DNA of 6,047 nt from CAZSMC01 sp964607755 (GCA_964607755.1 CAZSMC010000135.1:1-6047); one strand, 5' to 3'. Positions 1 to 5,733 are shown, numbered from the stretch's first letter. Notes: generated by a model not told the origin, from the letters alone. A program made the numbers and translations.

Positions 1-87
1 TAGCTATTAAGCGCGTGGCTATGAAACGTGCGTAGCTATTAAGCGCGTGGCTGTGAAACGTGCGTAGCTATTAAGCGCGTGGCTATG
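1..87. repeat. 32-bp tandem repeat array, left end
   Basis: Two complete 32-bp units (1-32, 33-64) and a partial third (65-87) follow head to tail with no spacers. The two full units differ at one base (A/G at position 22 of the unit). The core shared with the right-hand array, read on the minus strand, is CCACGCRCTTAATAGCTAC. The window starts exactly at a unit boundary, so the array probably continues leftwards. The period is not a multiple of three and all frames rotate, so it is not a protein repeat. Function unknown. Confidence 0.95.
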
Positions 88-129
88 TCAATCTCCTCCC
101 CAGTCTCTTCAATCTCCTCCCCAGCCTCT
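88..129. repeat. 21-bp tandem duplication
   Basis: Two adjacent 21-bp copies (88-108 and 109-129), each beginning TCAATCTCCTCCCCAG, differ only at the 17th base (T/C). They directly follow the 32-bp array, and the second copy forms the left arm of the hairpin at 119-137. Degenerate relatives of the unit appear in inverted orientation at about 5840-5940, so the unit belongs to the same composite module. Confidence 0.9.
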
Positions 130-137
130 GGCTGGGG
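119..137. repeat. Perfect 8-bp hairpin in the left repeat module
   Basis: CCCCAGCC (119-126) pairs perfectly with GGCTGGGG (130-137) across a TCT triloop. There is no T-tract, so this is not an intrinsic terminator. A matching hairpin with one G-T wobble occurs at 5823-5839 in the inverted right-hand module, which suggests the structure is conserved within the repeat family. Confidence 0.8.
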
Positions 138-200
138 ACGCCCGCCGATTCTCTCATTCCCATGCTAACGCTCTCTCGTTCCACCGCTCCTGCGTCCGGA
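138..200. repeat. GC-rich tail of the left composite repeat
   Basis: The tail runs through CTCTCGTTCCACCGCTCCTG (172-191) to a terminal TCCGGA. Its reverse complement matches the right-hand module from CCGGACGC (5734) through GGAGCGGCGGAACGAGAG, where the right copy carries about 28 additional bases. It resembles, from memory, the dispersed non-coding repeats with a 'CTCGTTCC...GCTCC' signature found in many bacterial genomes. That family assignment is not verified by a search. Confidence 0.7.
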
Positions 201-453
201 TGGTGTGTGACCAACTGCTGACAGAAACAGCAAAAATGAACGGATAGCACGCCAGGACATTTATGAAATTAAACACAGCGCAGGGGCGCCCAATCCGGGT
301 GTTCCAACAGAAAACCGTGCTAATGAGGTAATCATGATTATTCTGAAAAAATATGCAACTTTTTTAAAAACGTGCATCTAATTTTATATAAGAGATGCGA
401 CAAACTTGCCATACCTGTGAAGAAGCCGATTTCATTCCAATTTCCATGGTACT
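201..453. other. Intergenic region without a recognised gene
   Basis: No convincing gene is visible. One plus-strand frame is open from the TGA at 208-210 to a TAA at 379-381 (56 codons, including a stretch reading NERIARQDIYEIKHSAG). It has no start codon with an SD near its beginning, and I recognise no family, so it could be a gene remnant or chance. A weak 6-bp hairpin (374-379/393-398) lies around an AT-rich TTTATATAAG tract. The region becomes AT-rich from about 335 towards the redox gene. Confidence 0.5.
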
Positions 454-459
454 TATAAA
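431..459 (+). promoter_or_regulatory. Candidate promoter of the redox fusion gene
   Basis: A good -10 hexamer, TATAAA (454-459), lies 17 nt downstream of a poor -35, TTCATT (431-436, three of six consensus bases). Transcription would start near 466 and give a leader of about 30 nt before the SD-led ATG at 496. The spacing is ideal but the -35 is weak. It is the best candidate seen for the two downstream genes. Confidence 0.3.
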
Positions 460-495
460 GCGCGTAAAAAGTGTTGGTTAAATAAGGAGTGTTTT

Positions 496-1077
496 ATGAT
501 CGAAATGGTTAATAATCTTGATGATTTTATAAAACATAAAAACGAACAGGATTTCTTTTTCCTTGTTTTTTACACAGACTCTTCGGAAAGCAGCAAAAAA
601 GCTTTGAGTCTTTTAGAGGACCTTCATAAGGAATATAAAGATGTTCCTGGCTATGCTGTTAATGCCAGTCAGGTCAAAGATATTCATCCGGTTGTGAACG
701 TCAATAGTGTGCCGACAGTGCTGGCGTTCAAAAACGGTAAAATTGTAAAAAATATACAAGGTTTACAGACAAAAGATCATTACGAGATGCTTTTTTATGA
801 TTCGCCGGTCAGATCGGATGGCAATGGCACGGAAAAGCAACACAACGTTATTGTGTATTCAACACCATCGTGTTCGTGGTGCAATCGACTGAAACAGCAT
901 CTGCGCAAGAACCGTGTGCCTTTCCGTGATGTCGATGTATCGCGGGATCAGCGGGCCGCTCAAAACCTGATGGAACGTACCGGTCAAACCGGCGTGCCGC
1001 AAACAGAAATTGACGGTCAATGGATTGTCGGATTTGACCAAAACAGAATTGACCGGTTGCTGGGATTGTCTCGATAA
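496..1077 (+). CDS. Thioredoxin-fold/glutaredoxin fusion protein; thioredoxin half lacks cysteines
   Basis: A 193-residue cytoplasmic protein with no signal peptide, made of two thioredoxin-superfamily domains. Residues 1-105 have a thioredoxin layout: strand FLVFYTD (22-28), then S30-E31-S32-S33 where CxxC is expected, and the cis-proline loop VPT (72-74) followed by LAFKNGK. Both redox cysteines are therefore serine. Residues 117-193 form a glutaredoxin of the short NrdH/YruB-like type, with active site CSWC (C126, C129) after VYSTPS, the cis-Pro loop TGVPQTEIDG (P168) and GFD near the end. The glutaredoxin half should do dithiol/disulfide exchange. The first half can only be structural or a binding module. 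AAGGAG at 484-489, 6 nt before the ATG, fixes the start; Met4 lacks this spacing. groES follows 45 nt downstream on the same strand. Domain assignment is firm; the substrate is unknown. Confidence 0.9.
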   Translation: MIEMVNNLDDFIKHKNEQDFFFLVFYTDSSESSKKALSLLEDLHKEYKDVPGYAVNASQVKDIHPVVNVNSVPTVLAFKNGKIVKNIQGLQTKDHYEMLFYDSPVRSDGNGTEKQHNVIVYSTPSCSWCNRLKQHLRKNRVPFRDVDVSRDQRAAQNLMERTGQTGVPQTEIDGQWIVGFDQNRIDRLLGLSR

Positions 1078-1105
1078 ATAATTATTTGTAATTTAAAATA
1101 AATAC

Positions 1106-1112
1106 AAGGAGG
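1106..1112 (+). promoter_or_regulatory. Strong ribosome binding site of groES
   Basis: AAGGAGG lies 10 nt before the groES ATG and is an almost full match to the anti-SD. It sits in the 45-nt AT-rich gap after the redox gene. No -35/-10 pair of quality was seen in that gap, so transcription probably reads through from upstream. Confidence 0.8.
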
Positions 1113-1122
1113 ATCAAACATC

Positions 1123-1407
1123 ATGAAAAAGATTCAACCCGTCAATGGATTTGTATTGATAAAATACCCTGAAACTGGTGAAGAGCAAACCGACGGCGGC
1201 ATTATTATCCCCGATACAGTCAAAGAAAAACCGAATGAAGGCATTGTAGAAGGTATCGCCACAGATGCGACCGAACAGGTCGCGGTTGGCGATAAAGTTA
1301 TTTATAAGGAATTTTCCGGCACCAATATCACATTTGACGGACAGGACTATATTCTCGTGCCGGCCGGTGATATTTTGGCAAAATATGTCGATGTCGATTC
1401 TATCTAA
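1123..1407 (+). CDS. groES: Co-chaperonin GroES (Cpn10)
   Basis: A 94-residue protein, a normal length for GroES, which forms the heptameric lid of the GroEL folding chamber in the cytoplasm. Family landmarks are in order: N-terminal strand PVNGFVLIK (6-14); mobile loop at about 16-33 with GG-I27-I28-I29, corresponding to the GGIVL segment that contacts GroEL; NEGIVEGIA (38-46); VGDKVIYKEFSGT (55-67); and the C-terminal ILVPAGDILA (77-86). The roof hairpin between the two core strands is much shorter than in E. coli GroES, as in several non-proteobacterial homologues. No groEL follows; the next unit is convergent. GroEL must therefore be elsewhere, and this may be one of several groES copies. 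The SD at 1106-1112 and absence of competing starts support the ATG. Spacing from the redox gene suggests one transcript. Confidence 0.95.
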   Translation: MKKIQPVNGFVLIKYPETGEEQTDGGIIIPDTVKEKPNEGIVEGIATDATEQVAVGDKVIYKEFSGTNITFDGQDYILVPAGDILAKYVDVDSI

Positions 1408-1418
1408 TAAAACTTGTG

Positions 1419-1443
1419 CGTGCCAGGCCAAAAACTTGGCACG
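1419..1443. terminator. Hairpin downstream of groES
   Basis: CGTGCCA (1419-1425) pairs perfectly with TGGCACG (1437-1443) across an 11-nt loop, 12 nt after the groES stop. It is followed by AAATGG rather than a T-run, so as an intrinsic terminator it is incomplete. It may protect the 3' end of the mRNA or work with the next two hairpins. Confidence 0.4.
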
Positions 1444-1446
1444 AAA

Positions 1447-1475
1447 TGGATATCGAAAAAAAGAATTGATATCCA
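1447..1475. terminator. Second hairpin between convergent units
   Basis: TGGATATC (1447-1454) and GATATCCA (1468-1475) form a perfect 8-bp stem around a 13-nt A-rich loop. GATTTTAG follows on the plus strand, giving a short T-run. It lies 3 nt after the preceding hairpin and could contribute to ending the redox-groES transcript. Confidence 0.4.
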
Positions 1476-1494
1476 GATTTTAGCATGCCATTGA

Positions 1495-1532
1495 AAACCG
1501 GTTCTGTCATTTTTAGTAGGAAGAACCGGTTT
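1495..1532. terminator. Perfect 11-bp inverted repeat, probable bidirectional terminator
   Basis: AAACCGGTTCT (1495-1505) and AGAACCGGTTT (1522-1532) form a perfect 11-bp stem around a 16-nt loop. On the minus strand the stem runs into TTTT, and its first arm overlaps the TAA stop of the receiver fragment (1531-1533). It therefore looks like the original terminator of the minus-strand kinase gene, retained after that gene decayed. It also faces incoming transcription from groES. Confidence 0.6.
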
Positions 1533-2232
1533 AACTATCCAGTACTTTTCTCACCTTTAGTGCCAGTTCACGCGGTGAAAACGGCTTGCTGATAAAATGA
1601 ATGTCCGATTCCAGCACACCGCTTTCAGCAATATAATCTGAAGCATAACCAGACATGAAAAGCGTTTTTATGTCGGGCAATTTTTTTGTCACTTCTGTGG
1701 CCAGTTTTTTGCTGTTCATGCCGGGCATAATCACATCGGTGATGAGCAAGTCCGGGTTTAGTTTGTTCTCCTTTAGCATGTTCAACGCTGACTTGCCGCT
1801 TGATGCGGTGTGTACATGCTAGCCAAGCTCTGACAATGTATGACAGGCGATAGGCACTGACATCTTTTTCATCCTCTACCAATAAAATAATTTCCGTGAA
1901 TGTCGGAGCAGAAGATTGTCCGGACGATATTTGTTTGTTCCTTAATCCGCTTTCTGCTTTCTTTTGTGCAGAAATCCAATATATTGCGGCCGTTGATCGA
2001 ATCAGCCGGTACTCCAAAAATATCAGCGCCGGCAGGATTGCAAAAAAGAATATTTTCTTCCAGATCGACGAGCGCAGCGCCTTCGCCCTGGTTTTCTGTC
2101 CGTAATATCGATTTGATTGCCCCAGATGTTGACTAAATATCCATCTTTGACCAAACCGAACAAATTATTTAAAAAATGGTCATTTAACAATGGCAGTGTG
2201 TAACGATATGAAAAAAAATTAGCGCCTCGAGT
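1531..2232 (-). pseudogene. Decayed hybrid sensor histidine kinase (PAC-PAS-[kinase lost]-receiver)
   Basis: Read on the minus strand, recognisable pieces of a PAS-rich hybrid kinase lie in three frames. (1) From 2232 to about 2105: the end of a PAS/PAC unit, FLNNLFGLVKDGYLVNIWG then QIDITDRK. (2) About 2115-1925, another frame: a PAS start, VDLEENILFCNPAGADIFGV then GRNILDFC; this frame stops at TGA 1871-1869. (3) About 1940-1859, third frame: a linker and receiver start, EIILLVEDEKDV, with the acidic pocket. (4) 1860-1533: the rest of the receiver, LLITDVIMPG (phospho-acceptor Asp), FMSGYAS and SKPFSP (conserved Lys), shifted one frame and interrupted by TAG at 1821-1819 where a Tyr codon is usual. 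The H-box dimerisation and ATPase domains are absent; PAS runs straight into the receiver linker. The open stretch 1531-1785 has an internal Met with no proper start and is not an intact regulator. A non-functional remnant is very likely. Confidence 0.88.
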
Positions 2233-2282
2233 TTACACTTTTACAGGATCAATGATGTGGGGCTTTATATGGACAGATGGGC

Positions 2283-2306
2283 AAAGGGCCCGTAACCGGG
2301 CCCTTT
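2283..2306. terminator. Strong bidirectional intrinsic terminator
   Basis: AAAGGGCCCG (2283-2292) and CGGGCCCTTT (2297-2306) form a perfect, GC-rich 10-bp stem with a 4-nt loop. On the plus strand it ends in TTTT. On the minus strand the helix ends in TTT, 11 nt after the stop of the GyrI-like gene (2318-2320). It most plausibly ends that minus-strand transcript and separates it from the decayed kinase. Confidence 0.75.
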
Positions 2307-2317
2307 TAAATCGTGTA

Positions 2318-2887
2318 TTATTCTGCTTTGGAAACAGGAACCATGATATTAACAGTGCCGCTCCACTCGCCCTTTTCATTTTGCGTGGGTTGACCAAGGT
2401 ACACTTCCATAACCGGTCCAACAGGATAGTAGCCATTCTGTTCTATCCAACCGAAAATTTTGAGATAAGCATCAGCCATTTCTTCGTTCCAGGGACCTGT
2501 GTAATCGAGTGTGGCAACAGCCGTGTAATCCCATTTTTTTCGTTTTAATGGCTCTTTAACTTTTTTTTCCTGCGGTAACGGCAAACCAATTTCCCACTTT
2601 AATTCTTCTTCAGGCGTAGTCTCGGGATTATCGTAATAAACTCCGAACGGAGGCTGGTCCGTTGGCACTCCCTGAGAATTTGCTTGTTCATAGAGCGTTT
2701 GAAAAGCCTGCTCATGTTGTTCGTAACTGCCGGTCATCTCTAAAGCGGCATAGAAATACGGTTCAATCTCCTTGACAGTGACAGCGGATTCCTCTTTTGC
2801 CGGTTCTTCACTTTCTTCTTGAGCGATTACCGGCTGAATCAACAACGTTACACAGATCAACAGTGTCAGGAAAAATATACTTTTCAT
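2318..2887 (-). CDS. Secreted GyrI-like (effector-binding fold) domain protein
   Basis: A 189-residue protein starting at the Met of MKSIFFLTLLICVTLLI. GAGGAG (2895-2900), 7 nt upstream, supports this start over a longer frame beginning at 2986, which has no SD and puts a charged extension before the signal. Residues 1-22 are a Sec signal peptide, with likely cleavage after V20-I21-A22; Cys12 sits within the hydrophobic core without a good lipobox. A Glu-rich linker (24-40) leads to two copies of the GyrI/SHS2 half-domain: 43-104 (AALEMTGSYEQ, PFGVYYDNP, WEIGLPL) and 120-186 (ATLDYTGPWNE, FGWIEQNGYYPVGPVMEVYL, NIMVPV). Such domains bind small hydrophobic ligands in AraC/MerR-type regulators such as BmrR and Rob, or inhibit gyrase. 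Here there is no DNA-binding domain and the protein is exported, so a periplasmic ligand-binding or lyase-like role is inferred; the ligand is unknown. It is a monocistronic unit between its own promoter and terminator. Confidence 0.85.
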   Translation of the reverse strand: MKSIFFLTLLICVTLLIQPVIAQEESEEPAKEESAVTVKEIEPYFYAALEMTGSYEQHEQAFQTLYEQANSQGVPTDQPPFGVYYDNPETTPEEELKWEIGLPLPQEKKVKEPLKRKKWDYTAVATLDYTGPWNEEMADAYLKIFGWIEQNGYYPVGPVMEVYLGQPTQNEKGEWSGTVNIMVPVSKAE

Positions 2888-3001
2888 GGACACTCTCCTC
2901 AATAATTGTGTGAATAAATGATTTAAATGAATGGTAACTGCCCGTCTCTGACCAGTACGACTATCCTCGTTACAGGAGCATTGCATCGATGGGGATATCT
3001 A

Positions 3002-3030
3002 AATATACATTAAAGAAAAGAGAGTTTCAA
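3002..3030 (-). promoter_or_regulatory. Sigma70-type promoter of the GyrI-like gene
   Basis: On the minus strand, TTGAAA (3030-3025, five of six) and TATATT (3007-3002, five of six) are separated by exactly 17 nt. Transcription would start near 2995 and give an untranslated leader of about 108 nt before the ATG at 2887. The leader is long enough for regulation, but no recognised riboswitch or long hairpin was seen in it. Confidence 0.6.
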
Positions 3031-3101
3031 TAAAAATAAATATAATAACTCACCACAGGTTTTTAACCGTTCGAATGCTTTATCATGGTTGTAAAATTAT
3101 T

Positions 3102-3127
3102 TTGATAAATCGCTTTAATTCTATAAT
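3102..3127 (+). promoter_or_regulatory. Candidate promoter of recQ
   Basis: A perfect -10, TATAAT (3122-3127), lies downstream of TTGATA (3102-3107, five of six for -35). The spacer is only 14 nt, shorter than the usual 16-18, so the pairing is uncertain. The start would be near 3134 with a leader of about 40 nt. The intervening region is very AT-rich, which favours chance matches. Confidence 0.35.
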
Positions 3128-3172
3128 TTAAACAACATGGGATAAGCTATCAAAATCAGAGTTTAATTTATT

Positions 3173-5329
3173 ATGAACGAAACTCTTTATCAAATTTTAA
3201 AATCCGTTTTTGGATACGACTCATTCCGTCCCTTACAGCAAAAGATCATCCACAACGTGCTGGCGCGGCGAGATACGCTTGTGATCATGCCGACTGGCAG
3301 CGGCAAGTCGCTGTGCTATCAAATCCCGGCTCTGGTGTTCAATGGCATGACCATCGTAGTGTCGCCGCTGATTTCGTTGATGAAAGACCAGGTCGAGCAG
3401 CTCAAAGATGTGGGTGTGTCGGCTGCGTTTCTGAACAGCTCTTTGGCACCAACGGAATATAACCGGATTATCAACAACATTCAGGCTGAAAAAATCAAAT
3501 TGTTATACATGGCGCCGGAAGGATTGCTCACGCCGCGGATGTTTAACGTTCTCAAGACGCAGCGCGTGGATTGTTTGACTATTGACGAGGCGCACTGCAT
3601 TTCCGAGTGGGGTCACGATTTCCGTCCGAATTACCGTCAGCTCATTCAGGTACGGCAGCAATTCCCTAACGCTGTGTGCATGGCGCTCACCGCCACTGCC
3701 ACGCCTCGCGTCCGGCGCGATATTATGAAATCGTTGCAGTTTGAAGAAAAGAATGAGTTTATCGCCAGTTTTGACCGGGAAAATCTTTTCCTGGAAGTTG
3801 TACCTAAAGACAATCCGGGACACCAAACCGTTCAGTTTCTTAAAAAGCACCCAGATCAATCCGGTATTATCTACTGCCTTTCGCGCCGGCAAGTAGATGA
3901 TCTCACAGATTATCTGGCAGCGCACAGCTTTTCCGTTCTGCCTTATCACGCTGGTTTGGAAGATGCCGAACGAAAACGAAATCAAGAGCTGTTCATTCGC
4001 GATGATGTTCAAATCATCGTCGCGACCATCGCTTTTGGCATGGGCATTAATAAACCAAATGTGCGTTTTGTTATTCATTATGATTTACCGCAGAATATCG
4101 AGTCGTATTATCAGCAAATTGGCAGAGCTGGCAGGGACGGGCTGCGCGCTCACTGTCTTTTACTGTTCAGCTATGGCGATCAGCAGATCATTCGTTATTT
4201 TATCAGCCAAAAAGAAAATGAACGCGAGCGGCGAAATGCCATGAATCATTTGCAGGCGCTGATTGGCTATGCGGAAGCATATACGTGCCGGCGGAAGCCA
4301 CTGCTCAATTATTTGGGAGAAGAGTACAACGCTCCGAATTGCGGCATGTGCGACAATTGCCTGGCTGAAGAACAGGAAAAAATCGATATCACAGAAGCGG
4401 CGCAAAAATTTATGTCTTGTATGAAACGCACACGGGAGATTTTTGGCGCCAACCATATCATTGATGTGCTGCGGGGCTCGGAGAGCAAAAGAGTGATCGA
4501 TTTCGCTCACCACCGTTTATCAACTCACGGCATTGGCACAGAATATGATAAACCACAGTGGCGGCACCTGGCGCGGCAATTTCTTGCTCAACATTTGATA
4601 ACCAAAGACCCCGAGCATGGCAGTCTCAAAGTGACCAAAGAAGGTGCAGAGGTTTTATTTCATAACAAAAAAGTTTATGGCTATTTAAAAGAGCAAAAAA
4701 TGTCTGTACAAGAGCCTGCTGAAAATTATGATCAACACCTGTTCGAGAGATTGAAACGCAAACGCAAGCAGGTTGCTGATAAACATAAAGTGCCGCCGTT
4801 TGTCATTTTCTCGGATAAATCATTGGCTGAAATGGCAACGTTTTTTCCACAAAGCCGTCAGACATTTTTAGAGATCTCCGGAGTCGGCCAGCACAAATGG
4901 ACGCATTATGGCCATATCTTTTTACCGGTTATTCGTGAATTCTGTCAAGAACATAATATTCGCGAAAAGCTCAAGTCAGTTAAATCATCGTCGCACACTT
5001 TTGGGAAAAAGAAATATCTCCAGGTGGGCAAAATGGCAGAGACTGGCACGTCCATCGAGCAACTTGCTGTAGAATTTAACGTGACAAAACAAACAATCGT
5101 TAAGCATGTGTACCAGTATGTTAGCGAGGGTCATCACATTCCGGTTGATTCGCTACTAAATTCAGTCACCGCTTCTGACAAACAGCAAAGAGACGTTATT
5201 GCGGCATTTAGCCGCCTTGGAATCGAGTACCTGTCACCTGTTTATAAAGCGCTCAATGAAAAAGTCACTTATCATGATCTGCATCTTTTGCGCATTTATT
5301 ATGTGTGCAAGAACCAGCACGGCCGGTGA
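3173..5329 (+). CDS. recQ: ATP-dependent DNA helicase RecQ with C-terminal HTH extension
   Basis: A 718-residue superfamily 2 3'-5' DNA helicase of recombination and replication-fork repair. All RecQ motifs are present: motif 0 YDSFRPLQQKII (15-26), Walker A MPTGSGKS (39-46), VVSPLISLMKDQ (62-73), DEAH (138-141) with the aromatic-rich loop to about 154, ALTATAT (171-177), GIIYCLSR (231-238), AFGMGINKPNVRFVIH (287-302) and QQIGRAGRDG (314-323). The RQC zinc site is C372, C390, C393, C396, followed by a winged helix to about 505. HRDC spans about 520-595, including the SLAEMATFFPQ and EISGVGQ segments. Residues 610-718 add a helix-turn-helix-like region (TSIEQLAVEFNVTKQTIVKH), making it about 110 residues longer than E. 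coli RecQ. An in-frame TAA at 3164-3166 leaves this ATG as the only start. The SD is weak (AGAG, 11 nt upstream). Divergent from the GyrI-like gene; no repair partner adjoins it. Catalytic residues look intact. Confidence 0.97.
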   Translation: MNETLYQILKSVFGYDSFRPLQQKIIHNVLARRDTLVIMPTGSGKSLCYQIPALVFNGMTIVVSPLISLMKDQVEQLKDVGVSAAFLNSSLAPTEYNRIINNIQAEKIKLLYMAPEGLLTPRMFNVLKTQRVDCLTIDEAHCISEWGHDFRPNYRQLIQVRQQFPNAVCMALTATATPRVRRDIMKSLQFEEKNEFIASFDRENLFLEVVPKDNPGHQTVQFLKKHPDQSGIIYCLSRRQVDDLTDYLAAHSFSVLPYHAGLEDAERKRNQELFIRDDVQIIVATIAFGMGINKPNVRFVIHYDLPQNIESYYQQIGRAGRDGLRAHCLLLFSYGDQQIIRYFISQKENERERRNAMNHLQALIGYAEAYTCRRKPLLNYLGEEYNAPNCGMCDNCLAEEQEKIDITEAAQKFMSCMKRTREIFGANHIIDVLRGSESKRVIDFAHHRLSTHGIGTEYDKPQWRHLARQFLAQHLITKDPEHGSLKVTKEGAEVLFHNKKVYGYLKEQKMSVQEPAENYDQHLFERLKRKRKQVADKHKVPPFVIFSDKSLAEMATFFPQSRQTFLEISGVGQHKWTHYGHIFLPVIREFCQEHNIREKLKSVKSSSHTFGKKKYLQVGKMAETGTSIEQLAVEFNVTKQTIVKHVYQYVSEGHHIPVDSLLNSVTASDKQQRDVIAAFSRLGIEYLSPVYKALNEKVTYHDLHLLRIYYVCKNQHGR

Positions 5330-5397
5330 CTTTATTGGCGAAGGGCTGGACGAACGCCCGAAAAAACTTCTCGTTCCCCCAGTCCTTTGGGTGAACG
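5330..5397. other. Spacer after recQ with repeat-family hairpins
   Basis: No gene is visible. A short stem GGGC/GCCC (5343-5346/5356-5359) precedes an A6 run, and a CCCA/TGGG stem lies in CCCAGTCCTTTGGG near 5380-5393. The latter resembles the hairpins at 119-137 and 5823-5839, and it too is preceded by CTCGTTCC. These look like the start of the repeat tract rather than a good recQ terminator, since no T-run follows either stem. Confidence 0.45.
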
Positions 5398-5404
5398 CCC
5401 TCCG

Positions 5405-5443
5405 AGAATGCACTCCAAGAACGCGCTCCAAGAACGTACTTTT
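5405..5443. repeat. 13-bp tandem units, first cluster
   Basis: Three adjacent 13-bp units (5405-5417, 5418-5430, 5431-5443) follow the pattern AGAAYGCRCTCCA, the last one degraded to AGAACGTACTTTT. The same unit recurs at 5574-5625 on the same strand. The period is not a multiple of three, and no protein product is likely. Confidence 0.8.
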
Positions 5444-5477
5444 AAAAAAGGCGGCGGATTGTGGCTTTATTTGGAGT

Positions 5478-5514
5478 GCGCCGTCTGCGTCGGCGCCGCG
5501 GGCGATAGCCCGCG
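5478..5514. repeat. Double hairpin element
   Basis: Two hairpins abut without a gap. GCGCCG/CGGCGC (5478-5483/5491-5496) has a 7-nt loop, and CGCGGGC/GCCCGCG (5497-5503/5508-5514) has a GATA tetraloop. Both stems are perfect and GC-only. The preceding GGATTGTGGCTTTATTTGGA stretch resembles, from memory, a dispersed intergenic repeat of planctomycete/lentisphaera-type genomes; this is unverified. There is no T-run, so a structured repeat is more likely than a terminator, although it could stabilise recQ mRNA. Confidence 0.65.
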
Positions 5515-5573
5515 ATGAGGACTAGACTGTTTCTGAACTGCATATTATCTATCGCTCGGGTGCATCCACACAG

Positions 5574-5625
5574 AGGATGCACTCCAAGGATGCACTCCAA
5601 GGATGCACTCTAAGAACGCACTCTG
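5574..5625. repeat. 13-bp tandem units, second cluster
   Basis: Four consecutive 13-bp units: two identical AGGATGCACTCCA copies (5574-5586, 5587-5599), one with a single change (5600-5612), and a diverged AGAACGCACTCTG (5613-5625). GGACGCTCCTGCG follows immediately and resembles the CTCCTGCG in the left end module. Together with 5405-5443 this suggests one repeat family that expanded on both sides of the double hairpin. Confidence 0.85.
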
Positions 5626-5639
5626 GGACGCTCCTGCGC

Positions 5640-5733
5640 CTCCTAGCAGCACCTTGCGTCATGTAGAAAATCGAAAGTCCCGGCATGCTGCCAGTTTGCT
5701 TTTACTCTTTTTAGCAGTATAGGTTCATCCCCC
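5640..5733. other. Unassigned spacer within the repeat tract
   Basis: No coding signal, tandem unit or strong stem was recognised in this stretch between the 13-bp cluster and the right composite module. It ends in a run of seven C (5729-5735). It may be part of a longer dispersed repeat, which only comparison with other copies in the genome could show. Confidence 0.4.

Noticed and set aside
1..87. CRISPR array (also considered for 5945-6047)
   Set aside because: Units follow directly with a 32-bp period and no unique spacers; no cas genes are present.
1531..1785. Intact 84-residue response regulator
   Set aside because: The Met lies inside the receiver domain (ALNMLKEN), the first strand and acidic pocket are missing from this frame, and upstream receiver sequence is visible in another frame past an in-frame TAG.
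2318..2986. 222-residue version of the GyrI-like protein
   Set aside because: No SD before 2986. The 33-residue extension would bury a clear signal peptide, and GAGGAG sits correctly before the ATG at 2887.
3173..5329. RecQ as part of a defence system
   Set aside because: Its domain order (helicase, RQC, HRDC, HTH) is that of housekeeping RecQ, and neighbours show no nuclease, sensor or toxin genes.
5478..5514. Intrinsic terminator of recQ
   Set aside because: It lies about 150 nt after the stop and neither hairpin is followed by a T-run.
5199..5525. Small gene overlapping the recQ 3' end
   Set aside because: Most of it is the recQ tail in another frame, and the rest translates the 13-bp repeats and hairpins; no SD or family.
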